Source: Dyella_B sp035508675
GTDB taxonomy: Bacteria; Pseudomonadota; Gammaproteobacteria; Xanthomonadales; Rhodanobacteraceae
Length of the DNA: 14,433 nucleotides
NCBI RefSeq assembly: GCF_035508675.1
Contig: NZ_DATJMN010000106.1
Span: 1-14,433, forward strand
Direction of reading: 5' to 3'
Each line of letters begins with the position of its first letter. The stretch's first letter is position 1. Of this stretch, positions 1-6,890 are shown in pieces. A model generated the notes under the pieces. The model did no database searches. It saw only the letters and a program-made list of their open reading frames with translations, and had not been told where the DNA came from. The position numbers and the translations under genes were made by a program.

Positions 1-73
1 GCTGCATGGCATCCCTAGGTAGGTGACTGCTATCGCACGGGTGGGAGTGACAATCCGGCTTTCTCCCGGGTTC

Positions 74-89
74 GCAACGCTTGGGTTGC
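74..89 (-). terminator. weak hairpin downstream of the GH89 gene
   Basis: GCAAC (74-78) and GTTGC (85-89) form a 5-bp stem with a 6-nt loop, about 17 nt beyond the stop codon of the minus-strand glycosidase gene. CCGG tetramers outside the stem could extend it. No U-tract is evident, so a terminator role is only a guess. No gene is recognised in positions 1-105. Confidence 0.2.
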
Positions 90-105
90 ATTCCGGCCTA
101 CGCGC

Positions 106-2289
106 TCATCGAGCGGGCGCGCCACGCTGCAGCGCTTCAACGATGCGCGTCGCCACGTTGTACGCATTGCCGACAGGCTCGTCGCGATACACCTGCGTGC
201 CGCGGTTCCATGCCTCGCCCATCGCAAACCAGTCGATGGCCTTGGGTGGTGCGCCAGTGCGCAGTGCCAGGTCCAATGTCGAGAAATAGGTCTGCCAGCG
301 CAGCCGGTAATAATCGCGCGTGAGTCCTGCCCAATCCTTGTTGCCATAATCGTGCAAGGCGGCGCCTTCGCTGGCCTTGCGCTCGCCCCAGGTGGTGAGC
401 AGGGAGCGGGCGTCGTAGTCGAGCCGTGCGCGTTCCGCGGGCGAGCTGGCCCATGGTTGCACTGGCGCCAGCCAGTGGCCGACCAGGAAGCAGCGGTTGG
501 TGGCGAGCAACTGGTCTTGCAGGTCCATCAGTTGCAGCCAGCGTTGCGTGAGCGCCTCGAAACGCGGACGGCTTTTGGTGTCGTAAGCGTCCTTGATCTG
601 CGGCAGCAGCAGGCGGCTTTCGTTGGCCAGGGTCTGGCGGGCGACGTCCACCAGGTCGTATTGATAGGTTTCGCTGTTGCGCAGGGCGGGGGCGACTTGC
701 AGCAGCTCGGGTAGCGCCTGCTTGAATGCCTGTGCGCTGTAGCGCATCGCTTCGGGCGACCAGTTCGAGGCGCGGTTGGCGGTGAGGCTGGGTTGGGCGT
801 TGAACAGGGATTCCTGCGCCGCGTCGCGCTCGCTGTTGAAGACGACCTGGTCGACGTGGATGTCGTAGGCGGTGTGCAGCAGCACGTTCCAGGCAGCCAG
901 GGCATGCGGGTCGGCCGCGCCGTAGCGGCGGCGTACGTAATCGGCGGTCCAGGCGGCGAGATCGACTGGCGCATGGCGCCAGGCCATTTCGGTAAAGAGG
1001 TCGAACGCGAACGGATTGGTATCCATGCCCTCGGTGAACACCGCCGTGCCGGCCATGTTGTGGTTGATGCGACCCAGGCGCTGCAGTCGTTCGGTGATGT
1101 TGCGGATGTTTGCGCCAAGCGTGGTGCGCCCGCCGAACTCCCAGATGCCGCCGAACAGGAACGGTGCACCCTGGAAATCCTTTTGGCGGTTATCGCGCGG
1201 TACGCGGTCGTGATCGATGTCGATGATCAGCAGGTCGTTCCGGTCGACGCCGGCGAGCAGATCCTGGCGCGGATTGCCCTGCCAGGCGAGCATCATCCAG
1301 CGCGCACCCGGATGCGCCGTGCGCAGGGCATTCTGCACGTCGCGCGCGGCTTGCGGCACCGGCACGTCGCCGGCATCGCCGCCTTCCTGGAACACTTCCA
1401 TGTCGTAGATGCTGCTGTCGCCGAACAGCTCGCGTTGATGGCGGTAAAACGCGGCGGCCAGTTTGGCGAACATGGGATCGCGCGGATCGAGCCAGCCCGG
1501 CCGCGTGAAACCGGCCCACTCGCCCTGCGGCACGACGTGGGCCTGCGGAAACCGGCGTTGGAAATCGGCCGGCACGATGCCATAGAAACCAGGCAGCACC
1601 GGTGTGATGCCGAGCTGGCGCAGGCGCGCGATGATCTTCTGTGCGGAAGCGGCACGCTTGTGCATCAGCGCCGTGCTGATCGGCCCGTTGAAGCAGCACA
1701 GGTTGCCCATCAGCTGCCAGTTCTGGTGCGCGGGCTGGGTGATCCAGTCGCGGATGTCCTGATCCGCATAGCCGACGTCGCGAAAGGTCTGGTACAGCAC
1801 GCTATCCGTGCCGCGCTCGATCAGCACCGCATTGATGCCGGACAGCGCCAGCACGTCGATCTCGCGTTGCCAGCGCGGCCAATCCCAGTAGGGCGCGGTG
1901 TAGCCGTCGACGTTCTCGTTGAGTGCGTAGCGATAAGGGTAGGGCGTTTCCTTGTCGATGGCCGTCGTCGGCAACGGAAACGGCGCGTCGCTGACGCGAT
2001 CGCCATTGGGCGAGATCTGCACGTGCGCGACGTATTTGAGATACCAGTTGACGCCGAACAGCAACGCGCTGGGCGTGCTGCCCGCCACCTGGATATGGCC
2101 GTTGCCGCCGGCGATGCGGAAACGCTCGTGGCCGTTTGCCGTTGGCAGCGTGCCGAGTTCGAATTGCTGCGCCTGGTGCGGCAGCAGGCGCGCGAGCAGC
2201 GCCTGTTCGGGACGAACATCGAAGGAAGCGGTGGTGCCTGCTGTGGCGGTCGACCAGGCCAGGACGGCGAAGCAGAGCAGCAGGCGCAT
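106..2289 (-). CDS. exported alpha-N-acetylglucosaminidase, GH89 (NAGLU-like)
   Basis: A 727-residue protein predicted to remove terminal alpha-linked N-acetylglucosamine from glycans outside the cytoplasm. It starts with a Sec signal peptide of about 17 residues (MRLLLCFAVLAW, then STATA before the likely cut). The N-terminal small domain is followed by the GH89 barrel opening with YPYRYALNENVDGYTAPYWD, the typical 'YRY-x-L-N...G-Y-T...W-D-W' block. The two acidic residues expected for this family are present: E302 in FQEGG (compare human NAGLU E316) and E420 in FTEGMDTNPF (compare human E446). An all-helical C-terminal domain follows, so the gene looks intact. I chose the start at 2289 because the signal peptide begins there; the frame stays open to 2625, but that extension overlaps the LAB_N genes and reads as arginine/proline-rich shadow sequence. 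The gene begins 11 nt after the upstream LAB_N stop, so it is almost certainly co-transcribed. The family and active site are clear; the natural substrate is not. Confidence 0.9.
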   Translation of the reverse strand: MRLLLCFAVLAWSTATAGTTASFDVRPEQALLARLLPHQAQQFELGTLPTANGHERFRIAGGNGHIQVAGSTPSALLFGVNWYLKYVAHVQISPNGDRVSDAPFPLPTTAIDKETPYPYRYALNENVDGYTAPYWDWPRWQREIDVLALSGINAVLIERGTDSVLYQTFRDVGYADQDIRDWITQPAHQNWQLMGNLCCFNGPISTALMHKRAASAQKIIARLRQLGITPVLPGFYGIVPADFQRRFPQAHVVPQGEWAGFTRPGWLDPRDPMFAKLAAAFYRHQRELFGDSSIYDMEVFQEGGDAGDVPVPQAARDVQNALRTAHPGARWMMLAWQGNPRQDLLAGVDRNDLLIIDIDHDRVPRDNRQKDFQGAPFLFGGIWEFGGRTTLGANIRNITERLQRLGRINHNMAGTAVFTEGMDTNPFAFDLFTEMAWRHAPVDLAAWTADYVRRRYGAADPHALAAWNVLLHTAYDIHVDQVVFNSERDAAQESLFNAQPSLTANRASNWSPEAMRYSAQAFKQALPELLQVAPALRNSETYQYDLVDVARQTLANESRLLLPQIKDAYDTKSRPRFEALTQRWLQLMDLQDQLLATNRCFLVGHWLAPVQPWASSPAERARLDYDARSLLTTWGERKASEGAALHDYGNKDWAGLTRDYYRLRWQTYFSTLDLALRTGAPPKAIDWFAMGEAWNRGTQVYRDEPVGNAYNVATRIVEALQRGAPAR

Positions 2290-2300
2290 GATGCGGGGCG

Positions 2301-2576
2301 TCAGTCCGATTCGGGCTGCTTGCGCAACATGATCAAGTTGCGCAGGAAAATCACCAGGGTGACTGATTCGCCGATGATGAAGACGACCTCGCGCTGGTGG
2401 ATGGCATAGCTCAGCACGATCGCGCCGCCGGCCACGCTCAGGTACCAGAACGCGGGCGGGATCAGGCTCTGCCCGCGCGCTTCGCTGTATAGCCATTGCA
2501 CCAGGAAGCGCACGCCGAACAGCAACTGGCCGATCATCCCCAAGCCGATCCACAGGGTCTGGTGGTCGAGCGTCAT
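2301..2576 (-). CDS. LAB_N (lipid A biosynthesis N-terminal) domain protein, copy 2
   Basis: A 91-residue protein that is almost entirely one LAB_N domain with three predicted membrane helices (about 8-29, 41-59 and 64-84). It carries the family pattern GQ(16-17)...RFL-x-QW-x-YSE (23-32), then P-x-FWY-x-S, then FLRN (77-80). It is a paralogue of the preceding gene, but two positions differ: the conserved Q of 'FI..Q' is E70 here, and the Y of 'YLRN' is F77. LAB_N is grouped with the PQ-loop/SWEET-like small transporters, where three-helix units dimerise. The start is fixed by an ATGA overlap (2573-2576) with the stop of copy 1, which indicates translational coupling. The gene continues into the GH89 gene after 11 nt. 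Membrane location is confident; the transported or bound molecule is unknown. Confidence 0.85.
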   Translation of the reverse strand: MTLDHQTLWIGLGMIGQLLFGVRFLVQWLYSEARGQSLIPPAFWYLSVAGGAIVLSYAIHQREVVFIIGESVTLVIFLRNLIMLRKQPESD

Positions 2577-2878
2577 GACGCCAGCTCCGAGGATTCGGAT
2601 TCGGCCGCGGGTGTTTTCTTGCCACGCCGGCGCATCTGCAGGTTGCGCAGATAGATCAGCAGCCCGCTGCTCTGCGCCACGATGAATACCGGGTCTTTCT
2701 TGTAGCAGGCGTAGCAAAGCAGCAGCAGGGCACCGACGATGCTGGCGTACCAGAATGCCATCGGAATCACGCTGCGCCGCTTGTATTCGCTGTAAATCCA
2801 TTGCAGCAGAAAACGGCCAGAAAACACCGTCTGGCCGATCAATCCCAGCACGAGCCAGGCGTTGTTAAGCATTCCCAT
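2573..2878 (-). CDS. LAB_N (lipid A biosynthesis N-terminal) domain protein, copy 1
   Basis: A 101-residue, three-helix membrane protein and the first gene of the operon. It holds the full LAB_N signature: GQ at 15-16, RFLLQW at 22-27 followed by YSE (29-31), IPMAFWYAS (38-46), DPVFIVAQS (62-70) and IYLRN (75-79). The tail after residue 82 is short, basic then acidic. Related domains occur at the N terminus of some LpxB proteins and next to polyprenyl-phosphate glycosyltransferases. Here it stands alone and is paired with a paralogue through a 4-nt overlap. An alternative ATG lies two codons downstream (2872). A TATAGT -10-like hexamer lies upstream (2943-2948, minus strand), but I see no matching -35. 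A heterodimer with copy 2 is an inference from the gene arrangement. Confidence 0.85.
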   Translation of the reverse strand: MGMLNNAWLVLGLIGQTVFSGRFLLQWIYSEYKRRSVIPMAFWYASIVGALLLLCYACYKKDPVFIVAQSSGLLIYLRNLQMRRRGKKTPAAESESSELAS

Positions 2879-3083
2879 TCAGGTCACTCGGAGGGTACGG
2901 GGCGGCGGAAGGGCGCCGCTATTTCAACAGAGAGGCGCGCGAACTATATGACAGGCACCCCCGGCGCGTCTCGAACGGTGAGCCGAAACCCTGCTGAAAT
3001 GGGCCTGGACCGCACATCCGGCTTGGCCTAACCTGCCTCGGCTGTCGGCCGCCTTTCGCCCCCCATGCCCGCGTGAGAAATCC

Positions 3084-3458
3084 ATGAAATTCCTGGTCAT
3101 GATCTACAACGACGACTCCCTGCTGGACACCCTGCCGCCAGGCCAGTTCGACACCATGATGAACGGCTGCTTCAAGCACGCCGACGAATTGCGCACGGAA
3201 GGCCATCTGCTCGATTCCATGCAACTGGAGCCGCCGGCGCAGACCAAGACGGTGCGCGTGCGCAACAACCGCACCACCGTGATCGACGGGCCTTATGCGG
3301 AAGCGCGCGAATACCTGGGTGGATTCAACCTGATCGAGGCGAAGGATATCGATGAGGCCGTGCGCATTGCGCAGAGTTTTCCGTGGGCGGCCACCGGCTG
3401 TATCGAGGTGCGGCCGGTGAAGGATATTGATGCGGAGCGACAGCGCGTAGGGGCGTGA
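3084..3458 (+). CDS. YCII/DGPF-domain protein
   Basis: A 124-residue cytosolic protein of the YCII-related (DGPF, COG3795) family. The opening MKFLVMIYNDD strand, the central VIDGPYAEAREYLGGFNLIE block (the DGP[FY]-A-E-x-[KR]-E-x-LGGF family mark) and the closing GCIEVRPV strand show a complete ferredoxin-like alpha/beta unit of normal length. Members are often found next to ECF sigma factors. None is visible here: the gene stands alone, facing away from the LAB_N operon and convergent with the K+ channel gene. The biochemical role of the family is poorly defined, so no reaction is assigned. The ribosome-binding site is weak (GAGAA, 7 nt upstream). Confidence 0.85.
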   Translation: MKFLVMIYNDDSLLDTLPPGQFDTMMNGCFKHADELRTEGHLLDSMQLEPPAQTKTVRVRNNRTTVIDGPYAEAREYLGGFNLIEAKDIDEAVRIAQSFPWAATGCIEVRPVKDIDAERQRVGA

Positions 3459-3479
3459 TGTCCTGCGCCGGGCGATCGT

Positions 3480-3505
3480 GGCGATGAGGTTTGACGCACC
3501 TCGCC
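3480..3505. terminator. possible hairpin between convergent genes
   Basis: GGC (3480-3482) plus GAGGT (3486-3490) pair with ACCTC (3498-3502) plus GCC (3503-3505), leaving a 3-nt bulge and a 7-nt loop. It lies between the stops of the YCII gene and the convergent K+ channel gene. There is no clear U-tract, so confidence is low. Confidence 0.25.
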
Positions 3506-3541
3506 GTCGTCACGACCCAGGCAAGCCCGGCCGGCTCCCCA

Positions 3542-4453
3542 TCAGCTCAACTGCTGCTCTTCCTCATCCAACGGCAACACGTCATGGAAGACGTTGTAGT
3601 CGATGATGCTGACACCATCGCTGTCCTTGTGTACCAGATCGGCATAGCGGTGATTCCAGCGCACTTCCTTGATGCTCCATTGGTGGCGCGCCATCATCGA
3701 TTGCGAGGTGGTTTCGTCGATGCCCTCAATGGTGAGCAGCAGCGCGGCTTCGCCGGCTTCGAGGTTTTCCAGTGGAACGTTGTAGAGCGGGCTGTTCTCG
3801 TCGATCACATGCATGACGTTCCAGCTCAACATGAAGATCGGATGCTGGTTGCGCACCAGCGCCATGTCTTCGATGCGGCGCAATTGAAAGCCTTCCGGCG
3901 ATGCATGCAGGCGCAGCAGGTGCAATTGGGCCGAGGCCTGTGCGATCAGGTTCTGCCGCATGTTGGCAGCGCGCAGCATCAGCGTCTGCTTGCCGTCGAT
4001 CATGCGGACGATGGGATGCTTGCCGAACATGATCTTGGCGCGCGGGCGCGAGAAGCGCGCGAAGATCAGGCCGGTGAACACGGCGATATTGCCCATCCCC
4101 AAAATGATTTCCGCGGTGGCCACCACGTGCGTGTAGACCGACTGCGGATGCATGTCGCCATAGCCCACCGTGGCGAGCGTTTCCACGCTGAAAAAGAACG
4201 CGCCGGCCAAGCCTTTCGGAAACTGGTTGGCGATGCCGTTCGGGTCGACCTGGTAGATCATGGCGAACAGCGCATTGAAGATCAGGAACACGCTGACCGC
4301 CAGGCCGAAGAAACCCGGCCAGCTCATGGTCAGTGCGCGATGGTAGAAGTCGTCCCAGACGTGTTCCTTCAAGCCTTGGGAGACGAACGGGCGTCCACCG
4401 ATCCGCACGACGCGTGCCCGCCGCCAGAAAGACGCTGCCCGATTGCCGTTCAT
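3542..4453 (-). CDS. KirBac-type inward-rectifier potassium channel
   Basis: A 303-residue inner-membrane K+ channel, close in length to KirBac3.1. The order of elements is an amphipathic slide helix (about 34-44, HVWDDFYHRAL), outer helix TM1 (47-67), pore helix (83-95), selectivity filter TVGYGD at residues 95-100, inner helix TM2 (about 107-133), then the cytoplasmic immunoglobulin-like Kir domain to the end. The filter is canonical and is followed by MHPQSVY, typical of prokaryotic Kir channels. I set the start at 4453 (MNGNR). The frame stays open upstream to 5329, but that part is antisense to the HAD gene and is not coding. The gene is divergent from the HAD gene and convergent with the YCII gene, so it is probably monocistronic. 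It likely conducts K+ under lipid or ligand control; the gating signal cannot be read from sequence. Confidence 0.93.
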   Translation of the reverse strand: MNGNRAASFWRRARVVRIGGRPFVSQGLKEHVWDDFYHRALTMSWPGFFGLAVSVFLIFNALFAMIYQVDPNGIANQFPKGLAGAFFFSVETLATVGYGDMHPQSVYTHVVATAEIILGMGNIAVFTGLIFARFSRPRAKIMFGKHPIVRMIDGKQTLMLRAANMRQNLIAQASAQLHLLRLHASPEGFQLRRIEDMALVRNQHPIFMLSWNVMHVIDENSPLYNVPLENLEAGEAALLLTIEGIDETTSQSMMARHQWSIKEVRWNHRYADLVHKDSDGVSIIDYNVFHDVLPLDEEEQQLS

Positions 4454-4491
4454 ACCCCATGACCCCGCTGTCGATGCCGTGCACGATTGTA

Positions 4492-4522
4492 GCGCTCGCG
4501 CATGCGCCGGCGCGGCGAGCGC
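4492..4522. repeat. GC-rich inverted repeat in the divergent KirBac/HAD spacer
   Basis: GCGCTCGC (4492-4499) and GCGAGCGC (4515-4522) are perfect 8-bp inverted arms with a 15-nt spacer. A separate 10-bp palindrome, GCGCATGCGC (4498-4507), sits across the left arm. Placed between divergent start codons (4453 and 4556), it could be an operator or an RNA hairpin in the HAD leader. Function is not shown. Confidence 0.4.
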
Positions 4523-4555
4523 GGTAAGCTTGCCAGCCCCATTCGAGGACGGTCC

Positions 4556-5275
4556 ATGCTCAAGCTCATCGGCTTCGACGGTGACGACACGCTCTGGCAC
4601 AGCGAGGGGTATTACCGCGAGGCCAGCGCACGCTTCACCGGCATCATCGGGCGCTACGTGGACGTGGGCGACAGCCACGTGCAGGCCAGCATGCTGGCGA
4701 CCGAGCGGCGCAATCTGAAGCTGTTCGGCTACGGGGCGAAGGGCATGACGCTGTCGATGGTGGAAACCGCCATCGCGATCACCGAAGGCCGCATTTCCGC
4801 CGCCGACATTCATGCGTTGGTGGAAATCGGCAAGACGGTCTTGCAGCATCCGGTGGAATTGCTGCCGGGCGTGCGTGAGGCGGTCGCCGCCGTGGCCGCG
4901 CAGCATGCGGTCGTGCTGATCACCAAGGGCGACCTGTTCCACCAGGAAAAAAAGGTGACGCAGTCCGGCATGGCCGACCTGTTCCACCGCATCGAGATCG
5001 TGTCGGAAAAGGACATCGCCACCTATCGCCGCGTGCTGGGCGAGTTCTCGCTGGAGCCGGCGCAATTTGCGATGGTGGGCAATTCGCTGCGCTCGGATAT
5101 CGAGCCGGTGATCCGGCTGGGCGGCTGGGGTGTACACATGCCCTATCACGTGACGTGGGAGCACGAACTGGAAAACGGCCTGGGCGAAGCCGATGCGCCG
5201 CGCATGCTGACCGTGGACGCGCCCTCCGCCATTCCCGCGGCGATCGCGCAACTGGCCGAGCGCGCGGCAGCCTGA
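4556..5275 (+). CDS. HAD-superfamily hydrolase (phosphatase-like)
   Basis: A 239-residue cytosolic HAD hydrolase. All four motifs are visible: motif I FDGDDT with nucleophile D8 and acid/base D10; motif II T123 in LITKGD; motif III K152 in SEKD; motif IV GNSLRSD (175-181) supplying the Mg2+-binding aspartate. The roughly 85-residue helical stretch between motifs I and II is a C1-type cap. The start at 4556 is preferred because GAGGA (4545-4549) sits 6 nt upstream and motif I follows at once; an in-frame ATG at 4502 would add an arginine-rich tail inside the spacer hairpin. The gene is followed after 1 nt by the CPXCG gene, so the two are probably translated together. It is likely a small-metabolite phosphatase; substrate unknown. 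Confidence 0.88.
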   Translation: MLKLIGFDGDDTLWHSEGYYREASARFTGIIGRYVDVGDSHVQASMLATERRNLKLFGYGAKGMTLSMVETAIAITEGRISAADIHALVEIGKTVLQHPVELLPGVREAVAAVAAQHAVVLITKGDLFHQEKKVTQSGMADLFHRIEIVSEKDIATYRRVLGEFSLEPAQFAMVGNSLRSDIEPVIRLGGWGVHMPYHVTWEHELENGLGEADAPRMLTVDAPSAIPAAIAQLAERAAA

Positions 5276-5276
5276 C

Positions 5277-5471
5277 ATGGACATGCTCACGCCGTGCACC
5301 ATCGCGTGCCCGTATTGCGGCGAGCGCATCGAGATCCTGGTGGACCCATCGGCGGGCGATCAACACTACATCGAGGATTGCCAGGTGTGCTGCCGCCCGA
5401 TCAGCGTGTCGGTATGGATCGGCGCGGATGAGGATGTTCACGTGAGTGTGGCCGGCGAAGACGAAGCGTAG
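5277..5471 (+). CDS. CPXCG-motif cysteine-rich small protein
   Basis: A 64-residue protein of the Cys_rich_CPXG family. Two CxxC knuckles are seen, CPYC (C11, C14) and CQVC (C35, C38), which should hold one Zn2+ in a zinc-ribbon or rubredoxin-like fold. An extra C39 follows the second knuckle. The C-terminal third is acidic (DEDVHV...GEDEA). The start codon lies 1 nt after the HAD stop with no clear ribosome-binding site of its own, pointing to translational coupling; a second ATG at 5283 is equally possible. Family function is unknown. Confidence 0.85.
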   Translation: MDMLTPCTIACPYCGERIEILVDPSAGDQHYIEDCQVCCRPISVSVWIGADEDVHVSVAGEDEA

Positions 5472-5481
5472 CCGGACCCGT

Positions 5482-5513
5482 AGGTTGGGGTGAGCGCCAG
5501 CGAACCCCAACCT
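5482..5513. repeat. REP-like palindrome, type A
   Basis: AGGTTGGGGT (5482-5491) and ACCCCAACCT (5504-5513) are perfect 10-bp inverted arms around a 12-nt loop. The same core, GTTGGGGT...ACCCCAAC, recurs twice at 8359-8387 and 8410-8438, so it is a dispersed element within this window. It starts 10 nt after the CPXCG stop codon, a usual place for REP sequences. Confidence 0.75.
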
Positions 5514-5566
5514 TGCCATGCAGAACGCTACTCAAAGCGCCATCTGGATCATCGCGCCAAACGGTC

Positions 5567-5615
5567 CCCTCCCCTGCGAAGTAGAGCCTGCCCCGGACTT
5601 GATCCGGGGGGAGGG
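5567..5615. repeat. palindromic repeat, type B (copy 1)
   Basis: CCCTCCCC (5567-5574) and GGGGAGGG (5608-5615) form 8-bp arms. Between them lies a second hairpin, CCCCGGA (5591-5597) with TCCGGGG (5603-5609) and a 5-nt loop. The right flank (CTAGGGCGGGGT) resembles, in inverted orientation, the left flank of the copy at 5734, so the two appear to be inverted copies of one repeat. Confidence 0.6.
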
Positions 5616-5733
5616 CTAGGGCGGGGTGCGAGCGCAGCGAGCGTCGGAACCACACGCCGCTGACATGTGCGTTTTGCGATCGAATGACGGCGACATTCGG
5701 TGGTGCGCTAAAGCCCAGGCAACCCCACCCCGA

Positions 5734-5758
5734 CCCTCCCCTGCTACCCAGGGGAGGG
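5734..5758. repeat. palindromic repeat, type B (copy 2)
   Basis: CCCTCCCCTG (5734-5743) and CAGGGGAGGG (5749-5758) are perfect 10-bp arms with a 5-nt loop. It lies 26 nt from the pncA stop codon and could act as a bidirectional terminator. The flank AACCCCACCCCG (5721-5732) matches the inverted right flank of copy 1 with few changes. Confidence 0.65.
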
Positions 5759-5783
5759 AGTCCGAGCAAACAATCATCTCGCG

Positions 5784-6419
5784 TCAAGCAAGGCGAGCCG
5801 AATCCAGGATGCCAATGCCCAGGCGCTGCAATGTCGTCCGCGTTTCCGCATCGCTTTGGGGCGTCACCGGTCGCGTCAAATCCCAGATCACGTGGGCCGT
5901 GAAGCCTGCCTCCAGCGCATCCTGCACCGTCCACAACACACACACGTCGCGCGCCAGCCCTACGGCGTACACCTCGCTTACGCCGCGTTCCCGCAACCAT
6001 CCGGCCAGCCCGGTGCGGGGACGCTGGCCGTCCGGCCCGTGGTTTTCCTGGAACGCGCTATAGGAGTCCACGGCCGGGTGGCTGCCCTTGCGCAGGATCA
6101 GGTCGGCCGGCGACCAGTCGATGCCCGGATGCAGGGCAGCTCCCGGCGTGTCCTGCACGCAATGATCCGGCCACAGGGTTTGCGAATGACCATGCAGCGG
6201 GATGGTTTCGAACGCGCTTTTCCCGGCATGCGTGCTGGCAAAGGAGATATGCCCGCGCGGGTGCCAGTCCTGGGTGACCACCACCTGTTTGAAAAGGCGC
6301 TGGCGCAACAAGCGGTCGATGCCGGGCACGATGGTGTCGCCTTCGTGGCAGGCCAGTGTGCCGCCGGGCATGAAGTCCGGTTGCACGTCGACGACGATCA
6401 GGGCGGCATGGGGATGCAT
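5784..6419 (-). CDS. pncA: nicotinamidase/pyrazinamidase
   Basis: A 211-residue cytosolic amidase that hydrolyses nicotinamide to nicotinate plus ammonia in NAD salvage. E. coli PncA is almost the same length. The catalytic triad is complete: D11 (VVDVQPDF), K111 (LRKGSH) and C160 (GLARDVC). The metal ligands D51 and H53 (TQDWHPRGH) and H86 (LWPDHC) are also present. I chose 6419 as start because the isochorismatase fold begins at once and the length fits; a longer frame to 6476 would overlap the start of the divergent gene. The active-site loop reads GLARDVC rather than the common GLATDYC. No NAD-related neighbour is visible. Confidence 0.93.
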   Translation of the reverse strand: MHPHAALIVVDVQPDFMPGGTLACHEGDTIVPGIDRLLRQRLFKQVVVTQDWHPRGHISFASTHAGKSAFETIPLHGHSQTLWPDHCVQDTPGAALHPGIDWSPADLILRKGSHPAVDSYSAFQENHGPDGQRPRTGLAGWLRERGVSEVYAVGLARDVCVLWTVQDALEAGFTAHVIWDLTRPVTPQSDAETRTTLQRLGIGILDSARLA

Positions 6420-6470
6420 GCGTGGGTCCGCTGAAGAGATCGCAAGATTCCACCGCGGAGCGGCGGCATA

Positions 6471-6890
6471 ATGCAAGCGATCACTTCAGGCATGCGGAAA
6501 CGGCTGATGCATTACGACCAATCGTGGATGGGCTATGGACTGGTGGGCGGCCTGGAGGCGGGCGGCATCAGCGCTGCCGTCGCCCTGCTGGTTTATCTGG
6601 TCGTTTACGCCATCGGCCACAAGCAGGGCTGGAGTCCGCTGCGGATGATCGCCATCGCCTTCCTGGTGTCCCTGCTGCTGACCGCCAGCGGCGACATGTG
6701 GGACCTGATCTATTTCAACTACGCCGCCATGAACTCCCTGCAATACCTGAAAGCGCGGCTGGCGCAGGTCCACGACCCGGACAGCATCGGGCTGCGCGTG
6801 TTCTGGGAATTGCTGGGTGCGCTGGTGGGGGCGGGATTGGGTTGGCTGTTGCGCGGGGGCGATTGGCGGCGTGCGTTGCGTGGCGATTAG
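6471..6890 (+). CDS. small integral membrane protein, unrecognised
   Basis: A 139-residue protein with three predicted membrane segments (roughly residues 24-48, 58-76 and 109-127), a conserved-looking SGDMWDLIYFNY stretch after the second segment and a basic C-terminal end. I do not recognise a family. GGAG (6457-6460) lies 10 nt before the ATG chosen; later in-frame ATGs at 6492 and 6507 are possible. The gene is only 51 nt from the divergent pncA start, and its stop codon touches the stop of the convergent cardiolipin synthase gene (6890/6891), so it is confined to its own transcript. No function is assigned. Confidence 0.7.
   Translation: MQAITSGMRKRLMHYDQSWMGYGLVGGLEAGGISAAVALLVYLVVYAIGHKQGWSPLRMIAIAFLVSLLLTASGDMWDLIYFNYAAMNSLQYLKARLAQVHDPDSIGLRVFWELLGALVGAGLGWLLRGGDWRRALRGD

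Larger units (their letters stand above)
5472..5783. other. gene-free spacer rich in palindromes
   Basis: These 312 bases separate the CPXCG gene from the convergent pncA gene. I see no credible coding region. The stretch holds three palindromic elements listed separately (5482-5513, 5567-5615, 5734-5758), resembling dispersed intergenic repeats. Any of the stems could end transcription from either side. Confidence 0.7.

Noticed and set aside
793..2409. A 538-codon open frame on the plus strand
   Set aside because: It is antisense to the GH89 gene and has no domain signature. High-GC third positions keep the opposite strand open.
2290..2625. N-terminal extension of the GH89 frame
   Set aside because: It overlaps both LAB_N genes and would bury a clear signal peptide at an internal position.
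3491..4462. A 323-codon open frame on the plus strand
   Set aside because: It covers the KirBac gene in antisense; the channel filter and helices prove that the minus strand is coding.
4454..5329. N-terminal extension of the KirBac frame
   Set aside because: The extension is antisense to the HAD gene and has no membrane or targeting features; the channel of normal family length begins at 4453.
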